Shown piece after piece: positions 25,540-36,264 of a stretch of 64,000 nt of DNA. The notes below the pieces were generated by a model. That model was not told the origin of the DNA. It searched no databases and saw only the letters and a program-made list of their open reading frames with translations. Source of the DNA: Sclerodactyla briareus (lineage: Eukaryota; Echinodermata; Holothuroidea; Dendrochirotida; Sclerodactylidae). How positions within the stretch are numbered: the first letter of the stretch is position 1; each line of letters begins with the position of its first letter. The stretch covers positions 124,001-188,000 of the forward strand of contig JAODTK010005521.1 of assembly GCA_026419785.1 (NCBI GenBank), written 5' to 3'. The position numbers were made by a program, and so were the translations under genes.

Positions 25540-25875
25540 GTTTAACGTTTACTTCGGATTCAAGACATTACTCATATTATGTATGATTCACACTGGTTGC
25601 CAGTGCAGTATCACAATTGAAAATCCTTTTGTACACCTATCAGGCACTTCACGCCGCTGCCCCAAGCCACATCAGTGAGCAACTTCAGAGGTACCATTCG
25701 TCCAGATCACTTCGTTCTCGATCGAAATATCTCTTCGTCATCCCGCAAGCTCGGACGTCTACCTTCTGGAACAATTCGATGTCTGTGCTGCCACTTTGTG
25801 AAGGGGTCGATTGTTGCGGCAATTCGGATACATTGAAAAGGCACGTGAAAACCATCTTTCTAAATCGCCTTTAGT
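25540..25875 (+). pseudogene. Non-LTR retrotransposon (CR1/L2-like) ORF2 C-terminus, 5'-truncated
   Basis: The plus strand encodes, with one or two frameshifts, the C-terminal tail found after the reverse transcriptase of many animal LINEs. A 'HWLPVQY' block near 25590-25612 leads into 'KILLYTYQALH' at about 25620, then 'PSHISEQLQRY', 'RSLRS' and 'VIPQARTSTFW', ending 'FKRHLKT'-like before a TAG at about 25872. The conserved order 'HWLPV..YR..FK.L...Y..LH' is diagnostic of this region. Palm motifs such as FADD are absent, so the copy is truncated, as is usual for LINE insertions. Clade is uncertain: CR1/L2-like is inferred from this tail and the 3' end. Confidence 0.8.
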
Positions 25876-26103
25876 AAATGCTCTTGCCGTTCTCCGTTTT
25901 TGCTGTTATAGCTTTATCTTTATTCAGATTAATTGTTTTATATGTTTTCACTGTAATGTTGTTTTCATTGTACTATATAATGTTTAAAGTAGTAGTTTGT
26001 ACATTATACTGCTTGCATTCTAACCATTGTCGTTTACAGCGCCTATATAGAACCTTGTATAGAGCATTCTATATTTTGAATAGGGCGCATTATCAATTCA
26101 GAG
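25876..26103 (+). mobile_element. LINE 3' untranslated region
   Basis: T-rich sequence directly downstream of the LINE stop codon, ending with a 'GGGCGCATTATCAATTCAGAG' block that leads straight into the AAT repeat. That layout is typical of CR1/L2-type 3' ends. Confidence 0.65.
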
Positions 26104-26131
26104 TAATAATAATAATAAAATAATAATAATA
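26104..26131 (+). repeat. (AAT)n tail of the LINE
   Basis: Short AAT repeat ending the LINE on the plus strand. It is probably the microsatellite tail used in its retrotransposition. Confidence 0.75.
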
Positions 26132-26782
26132 AGTTGCGTTTATCAACAATCTTTTCGATTCTGACGGAATAATTCAATAAGTCATCCCACTATAGATTGG
26201 TGAGGCATGTACATATTTGTTATAGACGGGTGGGGAGTCAGTCAGGGATAAAAAAAAAAAAAAAATACCTACCTTTTCAGCAATACGTTTCAAGTATTCT
26301 CATCTCTCCAGGGTCCCGTCACCGGCCACACTTTTTCATCAATTCATGGCCAACATCTTCAGATTACCAACGGGTGTTCGATGTATCATCAATACGGTTT
26401 ACTATAGGTCGTAGGCCGCATTTAGCCCAGGTGGTGTACCGAAAATATTTATTTTCAAATCTTGTTTTAACATTAGTTTGCCATAGTATACATGCAATAT
26501 ATCTACTAATTGATATTGAATTACAAGAGACAAAATAGTGTCCTGTTATGAACTGTGATGAAATCAAGCTGAGGAGCATAGATACATTTATTATTAGGTC
26601 GCACACAAATGATCTACATTGATTTACATTGAGCATCAGTTAATGTATATCAAAGAGTATATCTTGCGCCCTACCGGTGTTTAAATTGCTGTCACGTGAT
26701 TGCACAAGATAGGCCTATACATTGATATGATACGAACGGGAAACAATGGGACGAGTTGTCAGCTAAGATGAGACACGGGCAT
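26132..26782. other. No recognised feature
   Basis: Contains an A15 run near 26249-26264. No coding or repeat similarity was recognised. Confidence 0.4.
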
Positions 26783-26846
26783 TAATAATAATAATAAAAT
26801 AATAATAATAATAATAATATAATAATAATAATAATTATTATTATTA

Positions 26847-26879
<33 letters not shown>

Positions 26880-26904
26880 TTATTATTATTATTATTATTA
26901 TTAT

Positions 26905-26935
<31 letters not shown>

Positions 26936-26943
26936 GTAGTAGT
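26783..26943. repeat. (AAT)n-(ATT)n-(AAT)n palindromic microsatellite
   Basis: A first AAT block (26783-26835) is followed by an ATT block (26836-26907) and a second AAT block (26908-26937), so each junction is self-complementary. The tract can fold into long hairpins on either strand. Confidence 0.95.
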
Positions 26944-29190
26944 TAATATCTCAGATCCTCACAACAATACTCGTAGGTGTATATGATGACATATATTTAG
27001 ACGATTATACACGACCTGGTGGGACTCCGGGGTCGTTTTGTTCTTGTATACGTGATGCCACGAGCATGGTATTTTTCATCCGTTTCCATTTTGTGCATTC
27101 TCATGTAGATTAACTCATACTCGTGTAAGTACGTTGTGAACTTTATTAGGTAAAGAACTCGAGCACCGTTACACCACAGAATAGTACAGTCGGTGTATGT
27201 ACTGTAAGCATCGATCAAACACTGCGTGCCAAGAGAGACATGATCTCAGCTTTGGTAGGCAAATGATGCGGTGATTTTTAAAATGAATAAATTATATGGA
27301 TCGACATACGTGTTTTGTGGATGGGCACGTAACAGAACACGTACCATATACTTCAATTCGATATATGTTTTCTGGCCAGGCATGTTGAACTAACACTGTA
27401 CCGATGGACACCTATATTCAGGTAATCGAAAGTGTCCATTGTAGACATTCTCTAGTTGCTGTTGACTCAAAGATATTTTCGAGTTAGATATGAAGGTGTC
27501 TGTCAATACCTTGATATACCGACTGCCTACAATTCCCTAGATGAGTTTGAAGTTTTAAAGGTGTTTAATGGTATATACGTCTCAAATCTAGTCGGTCTGC
27601 ATTACAATGAAGCCCCGATAATCGATATAACTGATGATGCTGATCGCCTGGAGCGCCAATTCAGCCATCTGCATCCATAGGTGTCTTGGCTAGTGTTCAT
27701 CTCACAGAGGAAACAACCGACGTCGTATGATGAGTACCTTAAAGATCCATCAGCCTTGGAATATTCGAGAAAAATAAGCATCAATGATAATGAAAATGAA
27801 TGCCATCTATCTATTTTGGAGAAAATGGTGTCCAGTCCGCGAAAAAAAAAAAAAAAACCTGCCAGTCGTAACAAATGTATTTTTTCACCACAGGAACTTA
27901 TTCCACAAAATTACGATTTTGACCTAATACTATCGTTTCAACATATTTTTGTTCCCGCTTGTAGTTTTTACATAAGTCAATACAGTAGACTACTACAGTG
28001 TGGGTAGCGTCGAAGCTGGGAAGGAGGACATGAACTAAAGGCTGAATGGAACGTTAATTCAAGGCTGGGATTCCAAAGATGTGGATGTCGTCTGCGGCAA
28101 GATACTAGAAATGACCGATTCATGCGAGTACCAACATGAAACGTGCATAAGTGAGCCGCAGGAAGTTTGCAGAGATAATGACAAACTCAGTGACAACACT
28201 GACAACGCTGTGTAGGCAAAATTGCCATGTGTACGACATGCAGCAATTATGCCGCATTATGCAAACCGATTCTATGGAATATCGTCCTAATTAAGCAATA
28301 CAACGTACTTATCATGGGTTGCTACACTCTAAAGAATGTGGGTACAAATAAGACCTGGGCAATTTGTTTTACCCAGCCTGGTGAACATTCACTCAAAATG
28401 GCCCTCTTACATTATCATGCAGAAAATTCTCCTAAAATAGCAACCTCCCTCGCAAAATTAGGGTTTTCGCATCGATACCGCACACCATATCCGCATCTAG
28501 CCGATGTGAGATGAGCGAGTAACATCAATCGGTTGTTGATCCTCGTTTGCTATCAAAATGGGATGATTGTTTATATATATTATCTGAATAGTCTTTCGCC
28601 ACAGCAGCAATATACTCTCCTACAGCCATTTTGATTTGTTGAACACTCGTGTTTCAAATTCTTACAAAAGAATGATCTGCAACTGTTACTAAGTACACAA
28701 ATACGTGTCTCTTCTCATAATTGCACGATACTGTAGTGATTTGTGTTGCACCAGCAACGTTGGAGCCGACTATAACAACATACCTGTCTCGAGAAAACAA
28801 CCCCAGTGTATGAGACCAAGTGAAAGCATGAGCCTATATCCATTTGTGACAGTTAGTTACATCAAGTTTATCGTCATGAACATAAGAACGCCTCTTACCT
28901 AAGTGCTACTCGCCTCTTCATTCCCTTCTGGAGCATACTAGCCCACTTTTCGAGAGAAGGGGTAGGGAGGGGGGATGGGATCCATACCTACCCGTTTTTT
29001 TAAGGTCTGCGTTGAATGCAGCACGCTCTCATTCTCGGCTGGACAGAGTAGATGAGATACACTGCGCGCAACGATGGTGTGTCCAATCAAATACACTGAA
29101 GGCATGAGCACATTCGAAACAGACCTTCATAAACACACAAAAGCATAACCGCGTGTCTCTCCTGGATCTATTAGTTTCTAACGTTAAGCA
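26944..29190. other. No recognised gene; one open frame with a single internal stop
   Basis: An open frame at 27456-28010 is broken only by the TAG at 27678-27680. It contains a lysine run over an A-tract near 27842-27857. I do not recognise the translation, and codon features do not clearly favour a gene. The rest of the stretch is unremarkable. Confidence 0.35.
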
Positions 29191-29193
29191 GGA

Positions 29194-29560
29194 GGCGGAT
29201 TTAGCTCAGTCTGCAAAACCATTGATTGCAAGCTTGGAGCCCATCGGAGGCTCCAGGACCTTTCCGTAGTGCTGTGAGGCATGTGTCCTGAATGGACGCT
29301 CACGCCAATCACGTGTTAGAGTAGGGTACCTTGTGATGTGACTTGTGAAGAGTGTCGAGCGCCGTATGTGGCTGCTTGATATTAGGAAGTCTCCCGGGGA
29401 GACACGATGAAGTGACGTACTTGAATGGTGCGTCGGAGAGAACGAGCACGAGGTGCGTGTGTAAGGACGGGTATCTGTGACAAGGAACTGGTATGATATC
29501 TGTGAAGCTTTTGTGCAAGTCTCCGACCTGGAAAAGCGCTATATCAGAACGAGATATTAA
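29194..29560 (+). mobile_element. tRNA-derived SINE
   Basis: The plus strand opens with 'GCGGATTTAGCTCAGTCTGC', an almost exact tRNA 5' half with an A-box, followed by a degenerate B-box region. It closes with 'GGAAAAGCGCTATATCAGAAC' near 29530-29549. The same GGAAAAGCGCT end word occurs at 50662, just before an ATT repeat. A tRNA-like head plus a shared tail makes a SINE of about 365 bp. A functional tRNA is ruled out by the broken T-arm. Confidence 0.65.
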
Positions 29561-31191
29561 GCACCATGCAGCCTACGACGCCGAGCTTCCATTTGAATAT
29601 CATTTTGTAGCGTATCCTCTTGCTCGGAGAGGAGACGACTGAGGGAGAGTCAGTCGCATTTGTCTCAGGTGGGACAGAGGGAACGCACTTTATTCGCCTA
29701 ATGACACATCCGGGAAGGAAGGAGGGGAACTATTCACGGGAGAATGAGTATCTAATTTTGGAAATGATCCGTAATCCAATATCGATCAATATATTCTCTG
29801 GGTTTCCCCATTACCCCTACTAAAAAAAACAAACAACAGAACAAATCGTCGCAAACGACGTGACTATTTCATTCAGCCTCTCGGGAGCGTGGGGCAGAAG
29901 CCGCGTCCTGAATTCACTTCAAACAGACAGCGAGTCGATCGTTCGGGACCCAGCCAGGAGCCATACGACTATCGCAACTCCCACAAATTACGGTACAGGT
30001 GAAGGTTACTCTAGTATGGGAGGAAACTGTTGACCATTTCTCCCTCTGAAAATAATCTTCAGATACAAGTGTACTACCTTAGTTCGTCATACCTGAGTAA
30101 ATTTTGATATTTTTCGAGTCGTGACCATCGGGGCAGTGAGTGACTATCCTGGAAGCCTATGGGAGAATATTCACGGTGTACGGGGGGGGGGGGGGATAAC
30201 TCGGCTACTCCACTTCAGATATAATTTTCAGTATACTACCATTTTCTCATTGCTTCATTTCATCGTTACTTCCTGCACACTCAGAGTAACTTCCAGATGA
30301 AGCGGTCGTAATACCTTGAAGGCTTGCGTCGCGCAAGTTGGGAGAATTGATACCTTACGTGACCAATATTTTAGAACATATGTCTGACGGTACAAATTAG
30401 GATGGATTAAAAAAAGGGAATCAATTCCATACGATCCAAGTTCAAGCCCTCTTCTGAAGTCCAAGTCCAGTGGGGAAACACCCTTGAAGCTCTCTCCCAA
30501 ATCCCTTGAGTCGGCCACATACGTCATCAACGATCAATAGTTATGAATAATTCATGTTAGAATGCATGTTAAGTAATCATTTCTACGTTGACAACGAGTC
30601 ATGTGGTACTCCCAGTTATTTCATCAGTAAAGTGTGCAGTCCGTCGTCAGCTCATCAATATGTGCTGATGAGCAATGCAGCCCCCGTCATGAATGTCAAA
30701 GATAACTGTGAGTCGTCTAAGTCTCGAAATCACATAAATTCGTGATCCCTTTGGCCGTGGGTGGCATCTATGGTAGTGTTAATGCACGTACATGTAAAAC
30801 TGAGGTAACGGTCCAGTAGAAGGAAAAAACGAGTATTTTTACTGGCAGCTACTTCCTGTCAGATGTATAGCGATGCAGCCATTACACTCATGAATGTTAA
30901 CTGCATTCTTTACCAGAAATCCCCGTACATGACATGAATATGTACGCACGTTGAATGTATTATGTATGGTATGTATTTGTTATCGTAGTCTTCCGCCTTG
31001 CATTGTCATTTTTTATATTCAGAATACAAAAATCCCGTCGTTCTAACCCCCCCCCCCCCCCGCCCCGGAGAGCTCGGTACAGAACCGCATTCCGTATAAA
31101 CTGCAAGTTAGGAGTTGTAAGTCTGTTGATTGTGGGACAACTGTAAACACCGATTGTGGAATAAAATTGTTTGTTTTGATTGTGGCTTGTC
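29561..31191. other. No recognised gene; G14 and C15 runs
   Basis: Contains 14 G at 30182-30195 and 15 C at 31047-31061. Weak repetition of a 'CTTCAGATA..GT.TACTACC' phrase near 30058 and 30215 hints at old tandem repeats. Confidence 0.35.
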
Positions 31192-31199
31192 ATCTTAAG
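31192..31199. repeat. Outer hAT target-site duplication, left
   Basis: ATCTTAAG lies immediately before the CAGGGGTTC element end and is repeated exactly at 35384-35391. Eight base pairs is the standard hAT duplication length. Confidence 0.9.
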
Positions 31200-31441
31200 C
31201 AGGGGTTCATCTACATTTAGCCACCACGAACCCCCGGTGGAGGCCAGATTTGTCCACGAACCCCCAGTTTTCAAGACATATCTGAGTGATATAAATAAAA
31301 TACGCTTGACGGTGCCTTGTAAAAGATCAAGTCCATGGCATAGTACAGTTACTGTGATGTGTGATTTGTAATAAAAAGCAGGAGATAAAGTTGAAACAAA
31401 CATTGCTTGGGAAACAAGATTAGATCACGAGCATCACACAA

Positions 31442-31529
31442 TCAACTGTCACACATGATGGACAGATGTTCCTGTCTTTCCTCCACGAGGCGTTTGATTC
31501 TTGGGGATGTCTTGGAGAGGGCCACCCTC
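31442..31529 (-). pseudogene. ZBED5-like hAT transposase, C-terminal end (beyond the nested insertion)
   Basis: On the minus strand this reads 'RVALSKTSPRIKRLVEE' and continues to a stop at 31442-31444. It is the extreme C-terminus of the ZBED5/SCAND3-type hAT transposase. It is cut off from the rest of the gene by the inner hAT. The codons for 'RVA' lie in the target-site duplication and so occur again at the start of the upstream part near 32838-32847. The match to the family tail supports the join. Confidence 0.85.
31522..31529. repeat. Inner hAT target-site duplication, left
   Basis: CCACCCTC, repeated at 32838-32845. One base of ambiguity exists because the element end and the duplication share letters; GCCACCCT at 31521-31528 and 32837-32844 fits equally well. 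Confidence 0.85.
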
Positions 31530-32837
31530 ACGGGCGTGAATCGCGGGGGGATGCGGGGGATGTATCCCTCCCACTTTGAGGTAGGGGATGGCCTGTAGAA
31601 ACATCCCCCCCCCCCAGTTTTGTCAGTCCCAATAATTATTTTTGACACTGATATTCATTCATTATTAGACCAATTCTCCACTTTTATTACAACGAAATAT
31701 TTGTATAAGTTGAGGCGACCACCTGAGAGCGATCTCAGTAACTCGTTACCCTACAGCCAATAAACTGTCATTTACCTGACAGTCCCAAACTACCCAATCA
31801 GGATTCGATTGAGCTTGAGCTAGACCCAATTCGCCTTCCGCGTAGGAGACAAGTCCCCCGTCGCATAGGTGGATCAGCGAGGCATACCCCGCAGAGACAC
31901 AGAGCACATACGCGGCACCAGTCTTCTGCAGTCTGGATGATTGTGTCGAGGTGGAAGATAGATATTACATTTCTCAGCTACTTCTGGAGTTGTCTGAGTC
32001 TGCCAAGTTGGAGGATCTTCTTGTGGGTACATCAAAGGACACCAGGGTAGCCCAGAAGTACCCAGAACTACCTACCGTCTGGGAATTCAGCTGGCAATGT
32101 TCCAGCATTCCACCGGCTGATCACACCACTACCAAAGAAGCCTACCGCCGAATGCCAGAGAGTGTGCGGGGTCTGTTTCCGCAGGTAAAGGCTCTACTCC
32201 AGTTTGATCGGGTGCACGGTGTTAGTCCAGTGAATGTGAGCGCAGTTTTTCAATGCTGAGAAGGCTGAAGACATGGTTGAGGAGTACCATGTCACAGAGG
32301 CGCTTAAACGCAGTTGCTGGTGGGAACCGTGCACCACAAAAAATAGACGGTACTAATGGGCAGAAACTGGCCGAAACAATTATATAGGCCGGAGACGAGA
32401 AAATGTGTTTGACGATTTTTCAAACTGGAGCTCCATCACACGCCCATGCGCATGTAACTTGATAGTCCTATCACTCAATTGGATGTATTTGCCTGTGACT
32501 GACTGTCGTTGAGGTCTGCCCTCATTACATAACAGGTTATTGTTTGTCTTACATATTTAGTTCTCGCGTCATTTTAACTGATCAAATGTTATATAGCTTT
32601 CAAAGATTGCACAATCTCTTTAACATCCACACATAGTGGATATATATTCCTTCTTGAAGGCTGAGTAACATGGGAGCTGAAAAAGGACGCCCAGTGCCGT
32701 TTCCGGGCGTCTGGGAGGTTTGAAAATCAAAATTTTCCTTGGACGCTCCGCGCCAACCTACAGTGCCGCTCCGCTTAGATAGTCATCCAGCCAATCATCC
32801 CCCCCCCACTTCAAAAAAACAAAAATCTACGCCCCTG
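31530..32837 (+). mobile_element. Inner hAT element, internally deleted, nested in the outer hAT
   Basis: The left end reads '(C)ACGGGCGTGAATC' and the right end, on the other strand, 'CAGGGGCGTAGATTTTTG'. These are related inverted ends, each followed within about 50 bp by a G-rich 'GGGGGATG' block. Eight-bp duplications flank it. It is only 1.3 kb and keeps the 3' portion of a plus-strand transposase, so it is a non-autonomous deletion derivative. Its right-end segment recurs at 243-348. It lies opposite in orientation to its host element, and it came later, because it splits the host's gene. Confidence 0.85.
31801..32330 (+). pseudogene. hAT transposase C-terminal dimerisation region (ZMYM1/THAP12-like), frameshifted
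   Basis: The plus strand gives 'LPRRRQVPRR' near 31830, a long open piece ending 'ESVRGLFPQVKALLQF' near 32205, then after a one-base shift 'ERSFSMLRRLKTWLRSTMSQ' from 32238. ERSFS..RR.K...R..M...RL is the signature of the hAT C-terminal dimerisation domain. The flavour is that of the ZMYM1/THAP12-type hAT proteins, not of the ZBED5 protein on the opposite strand. The BED or TTF zinc finger and most catalytic residues are missing, consistent with internal deletion of the element. Confidence 0.8.
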
Positions 32838-32845
32838 CCACCCTC
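32838..32845. repeat. Inner hAT target-site duplication, right
   Basis: CCACCCTC, the exact partner of 31522-31529. It lies inside the codons for 'MRVA' of the outer transposase. Confidence 0.85.
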
Positions 32846-34594
32846 ATGTCGGGGCCGACCCAAGCGTGCTCGCATGTTCGGTTTTCATGACGACCACCGC
32901 TTGAAAACCCGCTTCGCATTGGTAGGAAGTGACGGAAGGTAGTGCGATTCTGAGCGCTCTCGCCGCCAGATCGGAAGGCCTCGTAAATGTTTGCCCAGAA
33001 CTCTGATGGACTGGCGACTGTGGAAAACTGCATTTTTAAGTGGCCAGAAGCCTTCAGCTCGTTCAGATCATCCTGAGCTCATTGTCGTCGTCGATGTCGT
33101 CCAATGGAATCATGAAAGGATCTGTATCCACGGATCGACGACAAAAGTTGGAAGTATCCATCCATCGGTCAGACAGAGTCTTCAGATGGCACTTGATGTC
33201 GATGACAAGCCTGGAGCAGAAAGCATTCTGAGTGTCCTCATCAGCGAGGATTTGAGCCGTTCCGGAAAGGGGCAATGACGCTTGTCCGATTGCCCGAGCC
33301 GCAACTTCTCTAGAAGCGAGTTGATCCTTCTGCTGCTTCAACGAATCGTGAGGTACTCCCTGGAAGTAAATTACGTTGAGAGCTAAGGTGCCCAAAATGT
33401 GCAGATGTACCGCAAGCATCGCCAATGGAATGCAGGGTATTTTCTGGTGTTGGGTTGTTTGGTTTTTTGTTGGGTTTTTTTTTGGGGTGGCCGAAGTAGT
33501 CCGCCAAATGTTGCCTTTCTCAGCAGGAAACATTTTAATCTCCTGTCGCAGACTGGAGGACGCGGTTCAGAAACTTCGCCCTCGGGTAGTACAGAAGATG
33601 AGTGTATGCAGCAACCTATGTCTTCACAAAAGACCTGGAAAAGAGGCGGTGAGAGCCCGAGCGCGGATAAAGTTACTGGCTGTGACAAATGTATGCCAGT
33701 AAATCACCAAGCTCCTTTGGTAGTGTTCTTGGCGCAAGACTTGGCGATGTAGCACACAGTGTCACGATGACGTATGGCACTTGTCTTACACCAATGCAAC
33801 AAACCCGGTAGTCTCCACCAATGCAAAAACCCGGATCGCTTTCCCAGCATTGCTGGGGCCCCATCCGTACACAAACGACCAAGCTTCGTCCACACGATAT
33901 GGAGTTCATCCATGAAGCGATTCACGATATCCCTAATGTCCTCCGATTTAGTGGTTGTTTTGAGCGGAGAAACAGAAGAGGAACTCTTCCTTCACAGCAA
34001 ACCCAGTTAAGTAGCGTGCAAGAACAACCACAATGGACTGCAGCTTCACTACATCGGTAGATCGTCGAGTTGCAACGGAAACGGCAGACCGATTTCTCGA
34101 AAATTTCTTGTGTGACCTGAGCCAGAATATCCTCTGGCATGTCTTCAATTCTACGCTTGATGGTGTCTTGGACATGAGCACACACTTGAGTTCGTTGGCC
34201 CGTGCGGGCCCACAAACCAAGTTCGCCATTACCACGGCGCAGGGCTTTACAAGCGTTTCGCCAATCGTATGAGCCTTTTTCGCTTTTGCACTGAGGGTGC
34301 TAAATCGGAAGAGGCTGCAAGGTTCGGCTTAGTTGACGGGCGAACCCCATGCTGAGTCAATTAAGCTGCCCTTCGCCATGAAATGAGCTTTCTGCTTCGT
34401 AACAGGTCCTTCAGAGTCGTTATGATGAGTCGGATGGGTGCTGGCGAGGTGAGCTTCTAACTTTGATGGCTTTATGACGCCTCGACCAGACTTAGTGACA
34501 CCAGGAGATTGCGGACTCAGTCCCATCCTTCTCCACAAACTTCATGAATCCCCACTTGATGTACGGAATCATCGTATCGGCGCTTCTTTGACAT
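32838..34594 (-). pseudogene. ZBED5-like hAT transposase, N-terminal and central part, frameshifted
   Basis: On the minus strand the gene starts with 'MSKKRRYDD' at 34594. An N-terminal block near 34440-34540 resembles a decayed BED finger ('KPSKLEAHLASTHP'). 'DMPEDILAQV' follows near 34130, then 'FAVKEEFLFC' near 33980-34010 and 'CTDGAPAMLGKRSGF' at about 33829-33873, the best conserved block of the family. 'CEDIG' lies near 33625, 'RVLNRVLQ'-like residues after it, 'PSEFW' near 32995-33010 and 'VVMKTEH'-type residues near 32880. With the tail at 31442-31529 the coding length is about 1.84 kb, roughly 610 residues, normal for this family. There are at least five frameshifts, and a low-complexity Lys/Asn/Gln/Thr stretch sits at 33430-33490. 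The protein would have bound the element ends and catalysed cut-and-paste transposition. Confidence 0.87.
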
Positions 34595-35383
34595 TGTGTA
34601 TTGCGATCTGAAAAAAAAAATAATGGCGAATATACTGAAATTATTTGATGCATCATGCTGTAGCTATAAGTTTGATAAGCAGATGAGTGAGGGCCAACTT
34701 TTTCGGCGATAGGATTTCGCGCGCGCTAGATTTTCGAGTAATTGGTTACAGAATGTACATGTTCTTAGGCTAGAATTGATAAACCCACCATAATACTTTT
34801 AAAAGAATTACCTAAAATGGTCACAAACAGCCCCCCTCCGAATTAGACAACGTAGAAAGTAGGTAAATATTCCTTCAATTACTATTGAAATGTCTTATTT
34901 TACCAAGAATATTACTTGGTACTCACCAAATGGCTTTCATATACCGCAGTAAGTCAAACTTCCTAAAAGCGAGGCGAGCGAGTAATTCACACCCTCCCTA
35001 AAGCAAGGCGAGCGTGAGAAATATGAATGACACTAGACGGGACAAGGACTTGAACATTGTATGTTTACACTTACACTTACAGAATTTTAGATCATGAAAA
35101 GTAAAGCTAGTGATGAAATTGAATAGCGCCATCAGATCGCTGAATGAATGGCCTATGTATAGTGTGGTGGTGATATTGCGACGTTTGACAGGATCCCTGC
35201 AAATTCAAGTGAATCATTAATGCCTAATTAAAACTGATTGTAATCGAATGGCGGCGACAAGAGAGGATATATCATTTGCAAACATGCTCCTAAAAAATCC
35301 AAATTTCAGAAATGTTTCACGAACCCCCTGGAAGGGGCCCACGCACCCCCTGGGGGCTCATGCACCCCAGTTAGGGAACCCTG
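34595..35383 (-). other. Outer hAT 5' region and right terminus
   Basis: Non-coding sequence between the transposase start and the right inverted end. It contains a repeated 'AAAGC(G/A)AGGCGAGCG' phrase near 34966 and 35000, possibly subterminal transposase-binding repeats, and a 'CACCCCCTGGGGG' palindrome near 35344. Confidence 0.5.
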
Positions 35384-35391
35384 ATCTTAAG
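35384..35391. repeat. Outer hAT target-site duplication, right
   Basis: ATCTTAAG directly after the element end CCCTG, an exact match to 31192-31199. Confidence 0.9.
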
Positions 35392-35639
35392 GGTACCGTT
35401 GATAACAGTATTATCATGCCTAAATAAGTAGCCAAAAAACATTATACCTCACACAGATAGTGTACATCAGAAAGCCAAAAGGCTTAGTGTTCTGGACTCT
35501 TTCCGACAACCTATACGCCAGACACAAGACAAGTTGGAGATTGTACCAGCTCATTATGGGCAACACAACGTCTGACAAATTACCATTTCCCCAACCAACA
35601 TAATGTTTTGTTCCACCGCTTTAGCGGTTTTTGGGGATT

Positions 35640-36264
35640 TGTTTTTTTGGTTCCCGTACTCTCAGTGATCTCAGCTGTTTTAACAGGGTAACTCGCTCTT
35701 GATGAAGGAGCCACACACCTAATTCCAACCAGATCAGACCAAGCATACTTTTTAGGTTTACAAAATTTATGCCTGGCTGCGGTGATCTCAGGTAGCCTCG
35801 GACCTGACTCCAAACCAGTAGGGTTCATAAGCTCATTATGAGGATCAGACATTACCATCTAACCAGGGGTCGAGGTATGTGCTTACAAGCCGAAAAATCG
35901 AATTTTCACTAATTTTTTTCGATTTTGTTTCCATCAAAAGTGGTCTACACCAAGACAATAGGGTCCCTGTATCCCATAAAAAATGTTACAACCAAATTTC
36001 AACCTGATCAGACCAACCCTATTGACGTAATCGTTACGAGAATTCAGACTGACCTCTGTTGACATTAGATGATCTTTGCTCAGAACCCAAAACAGGTGGG
36101 GTTGAGTTATTGTGTTCACAAGTCAATATGGGCAAAAATCGACTTTTCACAACTTTTCATAGTTTTAACCGAAATTCACACCCGAACTGACAAGAAAAAT
36201 AGGGTTCGTACCCCCATAAGAGAGCTACACACTGAATTTCAACCAATCAGACCGACCATTTGGT
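35640..36264 (+). repeat. Three-copy tandem repeat (~240-270 bp) leading into (ACAT)n
   Basis: A phrase like 'CTACACACTGAATTTCAACCAG' followed by 'ATCAGACC' occurs near 35709, 35985 and 36226. Each copy also has an 'AGGGTTC/AGGGTCC..CCCATAA' block, and copies 2 and 3 share 'AAAATCGA(A)TTTTCAC'. The last copy runs directly into the tetranucleotide repeat. No coding capacity is shared between the copies. Confidence 0.75.

Larger units (their letters stand above)
31200..35383 (-). mobile_element. Full-length hAT transposon, ZBED5/Buster-like, carrying a nested hAT
   Basis: The element starts CAGGGGTTC at 31200 and ends GAACCCTG at 35383, which reads CAGGGTTC on the other strand. These are imperfect terminal inverted repeats of the hAT type. 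Both ends are followed by purine/pyrimidine blocks containing 'ACGAACCCCC'. Perfect 8 bp duplications (ATCTTAAG) flank it. It encodes a minus-strand ZBED5-like transposase and is interrupted by a second hAT at 31530-32837. Without that insertion it would be about 2.9 kb, a normal size for an autonomous hAT. Both ends and the duplication are intact, so it inserted fairly recently in evolutionary terms. Confidence 0.9.

Noticed and set aside
29194..29266. Functional tRNA gene
   Set aside because: The 5' half is tRNA-like but the T-arm is broken and a SINE body follows.
30960..31403. 147-codon minus-strand frame
   Set aside because: It crosses the left end of the outer hAT and a C15 run, so it cannot be an ancestral gene.
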